Below, piece by piece: positions 55,855 to 64,000 of a stretch of DNA of 64,000 nucleotides. The notes beneath the pieces were generated by a model, which worked only from the letters and a program-made list of their open reading frames with translations, made no database searches and was not told the DNA's origin. A program made the translations under genes and the position numbers. Numbering within the stretch: position 1 is the first letter of the stretch; each line of letters begins with the position of its first letter. Source of the stretch: Lolium rigidum (Eukaryota; Streptophyta; Magnoliopsida; Poales; Poaceae); assembly GCF_022539505.1 (NCBI RefSeq), contig NC_061510.1, forward strand, positions 94,442,292 to 94,506,291, read 5' to 3'.

Positions 55855-56078
55855 CGGTTAGATGCACGCCGCCGCACGCACGGTTAGATCCGCGCCGCCG
55901 CACGCCGCCGCACGCACGGTTAGATCCGCGCCGCCGCACGCACGGTTAGATCCGCACCGCCGCACGCCACCGCAAGCACGGTTAGATCCGCGCCGCCGCA
56001 CGCCGCCGCACGCACGGTTAGATCCGCGCCGCCGCACGCCACCGCAAGCACGGTTAGATCCGCGCCGCCGCGACCGCC
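55855..56078 (+). repeat. GC-rich minisatellite
   Basis: Seven to eight copies of a unit with CACGGTTAGATCCGCGCCGC, spaced 24-40 bp apart, some separated by an extra CGCACGC block. All frames stay open on both strands because of composition. Located in the middle of the MULE, just before the internal terminal-repeat-like sequence. Confidence 0.85.
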
Positions 56079-56299
56079 GTAGTAATAAGAGAGGAAATAC
56101 GAGAGAGGAGGATGCGACTGGAATATGCGACTGCCAGGGTTGGTAGGTATGTGCTCTACTCTTGTCTCCGTATGCGTCCATCGTGGTAGAGAGAGAGATA
56201 CAGGCCGTCCGATCATAAATGATCGAACGGCGCAAGCGTTCGTTGAGCTTTCATCCAACCAAGATCCGTGTGACATACATCTCGACCAATCAGAGATCA

Positions 56300-56462
56300 G
56301 CCAGTGAGTACAAGTTAGGAAAACTGAGTAGAACTCAGAGGGGGAAAAGTGAGGAAATGTTTATCGGAAGGGCAAAACTGAGTATGACTCGAGTAAAACA
56401 AGTGGGCCCGGAGGGGAAAACTGAGTAACACTAAGTAAAACAGGGGCACCCAAATAATAAAC
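56300..56462 (+). repeat. Internal terminal-repeat-like sequence of the MULE
   Basis: It has the same orientation and order of words as the right end: GGAAAACTGAGTA, GGGGAAAAGTGAGGAAA, GGGGAAAACTGAGTAACA and AACAGGGGCACCCAAATAAT, compared with AGGGGCACGAAAACGAAG at 60773-60787. This indicates a second MULE end inside the element. Confidence 0.65.
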
Positions 56463-57095
56463 GGACTAAGGGAAATTGAAGCTTTTGGCATAAAAATTGT
56501 AAAATTGTGTTATTTGAACAATATATTACATTTTGGCCGACTAGATATTGTTTGCAACTCAAAGATACACAAGTGTGACGAATTTGGACTCATTTGGACA
56601 AAGTTTGTAAGCATAGTGGGTATTTGGGAGGTGTATTGAGCGAAAAGCCCCGCATCTTCATATCTAGTAGCTCATGGAGTAGGAAGTGGTTTTGAAGCTT
56701 TTGGCATAAAACTTCATATCTCTATATTTCCTTTTCCATTATTATTTCTCTAGGTTGTAGGTAACATAACAAGGCTCCATGGGAAGGTTCCACCATGTTT
56801 TGAATTATTTTGAATTGAACCCTAAAATGTTAAAACCCTAAAACCCTAAAACCCTAAAACCCTAAAATGATAAATGTGGCTTAAATGTGGCTTAAATGTG
56901 GCATACAAATTGTTCATACAAATTCAAATTGTTCAACACAAAGGGATCCCCAATACAAAGGAAACCACAATACAAATTGTTCATACAAATTCAAATTGTT
57001 CAACACAAAGGCATCCCCAATACAAAGGGAACCCCAATACAAATTGTTCAACACAAAGGGATCCCCAATACAAAGGAAACCACAATACAAATTTT
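56463..57095. other. AT-rich subterminal region with short repeats
   Basis: TGAAGCTTTTGGCATAAAA occurs at about 56478 and 56692. Four to five copies of an 8-bp unit CCCTAAAA stand at about 56820-56868. From 56903 to 57092 there are tandem units with CAAATTGTTCAACACAAAGG and CCCCAATACAAAGG. Noncoding. Confidence 0.7.
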
Positions 57096-60000
57096 TCAGA
57101 ATAAAATCTTTCTCTTGCTCCTGGTGTGACTCGCCGGGGCCACCACCTTACTCCGGGTAACCCTACGAGGGATATTACCGGTGTCTACCTTCCTTTTGCC
57201 CTCTTTCTTGTTCTTCTTCTTCTGCAAAGCTTGTGCTTTTTCTTCTGCCATGTACTCTTCGAAGTTAGCTTCGAAGTTGGCCATACTACCTTCGAGGCAT
57301 TCTCGACTATATTGTTCCCTCTCCTCTAGACTCATCGGTTGAAGAAAATCTACATCCATTTGTTCCCTCTGCTCTCGATCCATCGGTTCAAGCAGATCTA
57401 CATCCATCTGCTCCCTCTGCTCTCGATCCATCGGTTCAATCTCCTCATGTTGAATTGCTGCTTCAATCTCCTCTGCATTTGCTGCTTCAATCTCCTCATG
57501 TTGAACTGCTGCTTCAATCTCCTCTCGCATTTGCTGCTTCAATCACCTCATGTTGAACTGCCGCTTCAATCTCAAGTTGAATTGCTGCTTCATTCTCCTC
57601 TCGCATTTTCTCGCTCCCGCCTCGATCTTCCATTCCAAAAGCTGGGTCAACTCCATTTTTACAAAGCCTAGCAATGTGTCCAGGGATTCCACAACGTTTG
57701 CACTTACGTTTTCGAATCGGTGCACCACCCTCTCGCACTAGCTCGATCCTATTCTTCCTCGGCCTACCTGCCGGTCTAGTCAATACCGGAGAGTACAGCT
57801 TTGAAGCCCGGATCGACTTTCATCCATTGGTCTTTTCCCAACAAGGTAGGAACATTCATAGCATATGCAGCCCTAAATTTGGCAACAGAGAAATACTCGA
57901 CACATACCGATCAACTTCACCATCTTCACCCCCTATAACACTCATGAAAAACAATGCGTGTATGCAGGGTATCCCACGGATCCGCCATCCCCTACAATGG
58001 CATGTCCTATCAACCAAACTCATCGGATACCTCCACCGCCTGTTTTTACCGTCGCTGTAGGTTACCTCAGCCTCCATTCCTTTTCGACGCATTGCATCCT
58101 CAATTGTTTTGCCCTCTCATGCAAAGACTTAATCAAAGATGGGAGCATGAGATGGCCAACATAATTTGTGGATGCAATTCTTTGACGCAGATCGATCTTT
58201 ATCATGATCATCTCGCCTAATCTTATCAAATATTTGCCACAAAGATAAGCCCTTTCAATGACTTGACCTTTGAATTGAAACTCTCCGCAAGGTTACTTGT
58301 TACATAGTCTACCTTGCAAATTTCATTGAATTGGCTTCTTGACCACACCCTACCATGATGTTCATCCAAGTACTCCTTCACTCCAGGTTTTTGTTTATAC
58401 AACACATCCAAGTGAAACAGATGCTTCCTAGAGCTGCATGTGTATGAAGCTGGCCATAGGTTGTCAGTAAAAACTTTACCCTTGAATTTCTTTGTAAAAT
58501 TCTGTACCAAGTGTCGCATACATTCCCTATGCTCCACTCCGTGGAATACTCGCTTCTACCGCAGTCTCCAAACCTTTGCAAGCGTCCGTGTGGATAACAA
58601 GTCCCGGTGGATGACCTATAAGGTCGCGCAAATTCTGCGTAAAACCAAGTCCAACTTTCCCGTGACTCAACCTCCAAAACCCCATAAGCAACAGGGAACA
58701 TCCAATTATGTCCATCAACTCGCAATGAGCAGCAACTAGCTGTCCTTTAAACCTGCCATGAAGAGCTGATGCATCCACGGCCAAATAAGGTCTGCAACCG
58801 TCCAAAAAGCCTTTCCAGCAAGCTTTGAAACAAACAAAAGCCCTTCTGAAACATTCCTTGTGCATTACCTTCCCGCTTTTCAATTTGTAGGGAACTCGTA
58901 TGCTTGTCTATCGCTACAACACTGCCTGGACTAGCCATCTCCACTTCAGCTTTGAAAGTGTAAAGCAACTCGAAAGCTTTCATTCCATGGACCATTGATC
59001 TTGTCAAGAGCCATTTCCTTTGCATAGAACATCCTCATGTAAGGTACTTCCATTTTATACTTCTCAACCACCTTTTTTATGAGTGCTGTTGGACCAAGTG
59101 AAGGATCTTCTCTCAGCCAATCTAGGATTATATCTGCCAACCACCTAGTCTTCGCTAGCTTTGTTTTCAGCTCTGGCTCTCCCCTAGAGGTGGACACCTA
59201 TGGATCTCATTATTCTTCTTTATCTGAAACATAATGATAAGGGATGTCAGTAATAGATAAAAAAATTATACCGTGATCTAAATACACAACTGGTTGGCGT
59301 AGTACCTGAACCAAGCTGCTTCTGCGCATTGTGGATGCATGCAGCCTAAACCTACACCTTCGGTATGGGCATTTAATTGTGAACCTACCTGGCTCACTTT
59401 TAATAACCTCATAATTATTCTTAGTGAGAATGTGATATTTAGTAATTGCATTACGGCAGTCCATCATCGTTTGAAACACGGTGCCTTTTGCAAGCTGAGG
59501 ATCCTCCCTGTTCCACTCAATTGTTGGCAAGTCTTCACCTTCGTAATCGGCTAAAACGAGGCTGTCATCGTTCTCATTCTTCTCTTCATCATCGGTCTCA
59601 TCAAATCCGGCACCAAAAGCAATATCTTCCATGTATTGATCCTCCATTGCCTCGCTTACCGCATCGATCTACCAATTCAGGAAACATTAACTCATCCTCA
59701 TCATCTTCAGGAGACTGATCCCCAATCTCTGCATCGTCCTCCACATTGACCACAGGAACGATCTGGCTACCACTCGCACTGGGGACAGATGGTGCTGCTG
59801 TGGACCTACAAAGAGCGCCGCGGTGCACACTATTAGCAGAGGCAGCAGCAGTAGAGAGACATGATGCCCGACCACCTGATGATGCCCCAACACCGGATGA
59901 TGTCCGGCCCCCGTCCACATGGATACGAATTTTTCCGAAACGGCAAGAAGCATTCAAAGCAAAAAGAATTCCCGCATCGTCATCGGAAATTAGTGGAACA

Positions 60001-60489
60001 AATCTTCGCTCCGTGCTGTTCAAATATTCGGAATGAATCGCTTCGCGAGGGCTCCAGGGGTACTTATCGCAGATGTTAGCTTTCAAATCCTCAACGAGAT
60101 GGTGGTTGCAACCACCGCATGGAAGTTAAACCCATTGGTACTGCGTTTAGAATCACGCGTAAAGCTAGAATCCAGCCTAACCACCAGCCGAAAAGCCGCG
60201 CTGGATCAATCCTATTCGAAAAGCAACGCAGCTTAGTTGAGCAACAACGATTCGCGCTCAAAAACTACCTACCGTTAATTCACAAGGCGGACGATGCTTA
60301 CCCGCGATGGAATCCATGCGTTAGATCCCTCCGATTCCCAATCTTCTCCAAGGCCGACGGAAGAGGCGGCACACCAGACGGATATACAAACTCTACCGCG
60401 ACAGGGGTAGATCTAGATCTGGTGGAGGCGGATCCCTCTCCGCCTCCCGGGGGTGGTGGTGGGGGCGGCTCGGCGGCGGACGACGCCAT
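57096..60489 (-). pseudogene. MuDR-type MULE transposase (broken)
   Basis: Minus strand, from ATG at 60489 (MASSAAEPPPPPPPGGGEGS, with a donor after about 60302). A PB1-like N-terminal part follows (DAGILFALNASCRFGKIRIH, about 59910-59970), then an acidic linker and a FAR1/MuDR-type DNA-binding region (FTIKCPYRRCRFRLHAST, about 59340-59400). The MULE catalytic domain has an Asp in [17 protein letters not shown] (58773-58775) and another in HTDACKGLE (58584-58586). After these come a SWIM zinc finger (CHCRGWRIRGIPCIH, about 57945-58005), a CCHC knuckle (CKRCGIPGHIARLC, 57661-57702) and a Glu-rich tail with repeats of MDREQREQMDVD, ending KRKILF. At least six frame changes break it. It would cut and move the element by binding the terminal repeats. 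Confidence 0.88.
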
Positions 60490-60639
60490 AAGTTAGGTGG
60501 GCAGGACGGCGTGGCGGCGGAGGGGCGGTGTGTGAGCTCCTCCAGTCTCGGGCGGAGGGGCGGTGTGTGAGCTCCTCCAGTCAACAGTCAACACAGTTCG
60601 AAAGCAACGGTAAATTCACGGCTCCCTATCCGTCACCGG

Positions 60640-60787
60640 TAACGGTCAAGGCCTCTGACCAGACGGCAACCCTCCCGTCCGAGCGCCTGCGAGGGGTTTC
60701 AAACTAGAGGGAGGGGAAAACTGAGGAAAAGTTAAGCGGCTGAGGAAAACTGAGTACAACTAACGAAGCAGGGGCACGAAAACGAAG
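60640..60787 (-). repeat. MULE right terminal inverted repeat
   Basis: The inverted counterpart of 53021-53165. Between it and the transposase ATG the sequence also has a short direct duplication (CGGAGGGGCGGTGTGTGAGC at about 60517 and 60552). Confidence 0.8.
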
Positions 60788-61024
60788 CCGGGGAATTTTC
60801 GCGCTTTTGTTTAAAACTGACAAAGGGATCGAGGTTTCTCTTGCATCGGTGGAATTGAGTTAGTCATCGATGTGAGTGCGACAAATTTCGACATGACCTT
60901 TGTGAAATCATGTGTTTTGGGGGGAACAATTTGAATTCAAATTCGAATATGAAAGATAGAAATTCAAATAAGAATTTCAATTGGAATTTGAATTCTAAAC
61001 CATTATGCCACATAATATAATGAA
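60788..61024 (+). repeat. 237-bp direct repeat, right copy
   Basis: Identical to 52784-53020. It starts directly after the MULE end and continues into the remaining part of repeat Z. Confidence 0.92.
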
Positions 61025-63966
61025 AACAAATATAAACCTTGAAATAGATAATTAACACTTGAATACATCTATAGTCCTCCAATATTTGCAAGACAAGAAA
61101 TTCAGTAATAAAGTTATTATACAAAAAGTAAAACAGTTCTTTATTGACATTAACACCATAATAGAATGTCTTTACAAATGAATAAAGAAATAAAAGAATA
61201 TTACAACTAGAATTACAAATTTTGAAAAAAGACAAGTCAAAGTCTAAATTAAGTCTTGATCATCTTCTTCTTCAATTGATCACCTGCAAAACAAATAGGG
61301 AAGAATAGAAAGAAAAGAAATGCCAAATGGCAGGGTTAAAATAGTGATAAGAGGCAGATCTTTTCATCAGCCGATCTTATCCAGGGAAACCTGGGAGCTA
61401 AGGCACCCAAGTTTCCAAGCAGCATAGTCACCAGGGGAGTCACCTAGCACCTGTCGATCAAAGGCAGTAGTAGGCCGTCATATAAAAAGCAAGTCACTTC
61501 AGATGAAAACAGCTGCTGAAGCCTCACGCCCATACACATCCATTGACCAGCTCAAGAACCTCAGAACACATCTCAGATCAACAGCCAAAACCATAAATCA
61601 TTCCCAAGCAGTCACTTAGGAAATCATTAGACTACATGAAGATCACAGCCAAAACTGCAACAAGAGCCATGGTGATATAATATCCCAGATGGAGCAGGTT
61701 CAATCCCAAGGAGGAGAAGAATACCAGGACCAGCAGCAAAACCAGACCAACATCAGGCAAAGCTACATATTGGAGAAAGAGAGAGGTATACCAAAATCAT
61801 GAAGCATATTATTTGGATCCATTCCCAAATAGCATCAAATCATCCAAATCAAATAGTTTATCAAACATAAATTGTTTGTGATGACTTTAACATCATCTGA
61901 TCATAGTTATGATCCAAGCCTGATAAATCACTCCACACAACTACCAACAACACCAATCATGCTAAATGTATATTTCTTCTGTGCACACTCCCAGGAGGTA
62001 CCACAGAGTGGATTAAACCTAAGCAGATGGCACATGGGTAGATTTTGCAAGTAATAAAATAGGCATGGGTCAAATTATAAATCATCAGTTGAAGTTGTGA
62101 GAAGTAATTCTCTCAGATCTGAATAGAAGTGCTATTCACTATCGTCATAGAGAATTTAAGGCAAATCATAGTACATGTTCTTATGATAAAACAAAGCCTC
62201 AGCCTTTGCATCACAGGCTAAGCCAAGAAAGCAAGCATAAGAGTTGCTCTTATCAAATTACCAATCAAAAATAGAAGCATATAGCAACCAACAACATCAA
62301 CTTGTCCCTGGATTAATATTAGGAGACAAAAGCATGTCACTGTAACCACACCAATGGTACAGCCAGTATATAATATGATCAGCTGATCAATGGATCATAT
62401 ATAGCCAGCAGCAAAGCCCCCCTTAATAAGCATACAAGCTCACAATCAAGCTACCCAGCAAAGCATCAATCTGTAAGCAACAATAGTTGCATTTTACAGG
62501 TCTAAACTCATCAGTAAACTACACATGAAGTACTGGAGCTAACTGAACTGTCTAGGTTCAGTTTCATCAGTTTAAGATAGCAGCAAGCCATGGATGAGCC
62601 GATCATCCAAATTGAGGTACCCCACTAATTACTGGGCAATTATATATTTGCACTTATAGAACCAAGCCATTTATCACAAATCCATGTTCAACACGAATGC
62701 TTGATGAATACATCGTCAAATTAGGAGCATTTCCACCGCACATATAAGTACAGAGAGTAAGCAATATTCCAGCACAATCACACATAAATGGTAGTTTGAA
62801 TGCACACCACATTGTAATCATAGACAGAGAGGGCAGAGGTATAGCTCACAGTGAGTTCAGTCGAGAGTAGGAGCGAAGAGTTGACGCCGGGGTTGCGTCG
62901 CGAAGCACCGTCCAGCCGGCGTCGAGGATGAAGTAGTCGCAACAAAGCACAACACATCGCCATGAACAAGCACACCAAACCACCGGACACCACCAAGATG
63001 GCGAGCTCGAGCTGGGGCTCGTGGTCGACGAGGAGGCGGGGTCACCAATGGGGAGCAGCAGCAGCTTGCAGCATCACACCGGCGAACCTAGGGTTCGAAC
63101 GAGCGCGCGTGGAGGCGCTTGGGGGCGTGGTGGCGGCGCGTATATGGTGGAGCCCCGTCGGTCAGACAACAGCGGCACCGAAGGCAGCCATCAATGGCCG
63201 GGAGAAGATGGCGGCCGAGCCACGCCCGGGAGCGCTGAGCGTGAGCAGGAGCAGGGCGGCGCGCGCACGTAGGGCGGCATCGAGGCGGCGGGTGAGGGCG
63301 AAGCCTCACCGGACAAAAGTAGCGACCAGCGGCGGCGCGGGGGTTGGCCGGCGACGGCCAAACCGACCAGCGACCGCTAGGGTTTATAGGTTTGGGGGCG
63401 GACGAGGTAGAGCTGGAAAATCAAATCGAGCGGGACGGAGAGGTAGAGGACGTTGAGGGAGCCCGAAAAACATCTCGCCGGCGCCGGGGCAGGCCGGAGG
63501 CAGCCGGAGAAAGCGGCGGAGCGCAGCGTCGCCAGTGCTCGTATGTGTGGGAGAGCAAGGGGGGTCGCGGTGCCAGGAAATAGGAGAGGATGCCAGGGCG
63601 GAGCTGCGGCGTCTGGCAGCGGCGCCGGAGGCGGCCGGCATCGGCATCGGCCGGAGCGTACCCGGCAGCAGCGGCGGCTGCGTCGCGTGAGAAGGAGAAG
63701 GGGAATCGAGAGGCAGAGGAGCGTGCGTGCGTGTGTTGGTGTTGGTCCAGCCCAGCGTGTGTGCGTGGGTTGGGTTCATAGGAGTATGTGTTTTTGGGTT
63801 TGAACCAACCCGTTAGGCTAGTGCGTGTGTGCTAATTGAGTCAAATTAAACAGCCTATAATAACTAATCTACTAAATGTATTCGATGTGTCCCTATCTAA
63901 GTTAATCAAAATAGAATAAGTGGCATACTTACATTAGGGCATTTATATGTGCTTATTTTTTTACAG
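61025..63966 (-). other. Repeat Z, right segment, probably transcribed from the minus strand
   Basis: No recognisable protein. Read on the minus strand it has a GC-rich stretch (63750 down to 62860) like a promoter and leader, then a long TG- and T-rich noncoding region with polypyrimidine runs. A polyadenylation-like word TCAATAAAG (reverse complement near 61140) comes last, then the end ...GATATTACA at 52711. It could be a large non-autonomous LTR or a retrotransposon LTR of about 3 kb, or a noncoding gene. A TATA-like CATATAAATG (minus strand, about 63944-63953) lies upstream of the GC-rich part. Many open frames at 62857-63803 are due to GC composition. Confidence 0.4.
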
Positions 63967-64000
63967 GTTAAATAAAAATACTTGACAAGAAATATAATTT

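Larger units (their letters stand above)
53021..60787 (-). mobile_element. MULE: autonomous-type Mutator-like transposon
   Basis: It is bounded by long terminal inverted repeats (left 53021 to about 53165, right about 60640 to 60787) sharing TGCCCCTG, TTCGTTAGTTGTACTCAGTT, CTAGTTTGAAAC and GAGGCCTTGACCGTTA. It contains a broken MuDR-type transposase on the minus strand, a small gene on the plus strand, and two satellite-like arrays. It is 7767 bp long and flanked by 237-bp direct repeats. A third terminal-repeat-like sequence inside (about 56300-56462) suggests a composite. Confidence 0.88.

Noticed and set aside
55855..56276. Arg- and Ala-rich frames on both strands
   Set aside because: Products of the GC-rich minisatellite, open in several frames at once.
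62857..63803. Several GC-rich frames of 60-164 codons on both strands
   Set aside because: Overlapping Ala/Arg/Pro-rich frames in a GC-rich region with no domain or splice pattern. More likely a promoter or leader of repeat Z.

Overview
The window reads as an intergenic and gene-island segment of a large grass genome, almost certainly a Triticeae cereal (wheat, barley, rye or Aegilops type). The reasons are the copia LTR at 33220, which I recognise as the Angela/BARE/WIS family, several Ty3/gypsy LTRs that start TGATACGTC, a Tat-lineage gypsy resembling Fatima, GC-rich MITE-bearing introns and grass-like gene structures. Family names other than Angela come from memory and are tentative. There are no bacterial-type features, CRISPR arrays or rRNA/tRNA genes.

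Layout. 1-11519 is the 3' part of an Athila-lineage gypsy element (RT-A: integrase remnant, a small ORF in the env position, long 3' noncoding region, 3' LTR). Its 3' LTR is split by a complete non-autonomous element (RT-B, 3928-10340) with matching LTRs and a GGCCC target duplication. 11520-23576 is a gene island. It holds an intact five-exon gene for a thylakoid zinc-finger protein of the LQY1 type (12503-14142), a three-exon gene for a small basic nuclear-type protein (16838-17893), a degraded-looking coiled-coil gene on the minus strand (19236-21130) and several MITEs. 23577-47489 is a nested transposon stack: a truncated LINE, then a SIRE/Maximus-like copia (24789), then a gag-protease-only Athila-lineage element inserted in its gag (28400), then Angela (33220), then a Tat-lineage element inserted in the Angela reverse transcriptase (39000). 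The last carries an intact antisense acidic ORF. 47490-52710 is a mosaic of LTR fragments in both orientations, with one sequence gap (47989-48086). 52711-63966 is an unclassified repeat split by a 7.8-kb Mutator-like element (MULE, 53021-60787). The MULE carries a broken transposase, a second gene on the opposite strand and a striking higher-order minisatellite.

Main points of interest: (1) the MULE is flanked by perfect 237-bp direct repeats, far longer than the 9-11 bp such elements normally make; (2) RT-B has LTRs lengthened by 87 bp because the primer binding site was duplicated and the upstream copy is now inside the LTR; (3) many TE frameshifts and LTR differences are CTG/CAG changed to CTCG or CG, which looks like consensus error at CHG-methylated sites rather than decay; (4) an LTR-like promoter module with its GC hairpin and TATA box sits inside RT-A before the env-position ORF; (5) the Tat-lineage element keeps its antisense ORF while lacking reverse transcriptase and integrase. 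The host genes show none of the CTG/CAG changes, so their exon structures can be trusted more than the TE pseudogene calls.
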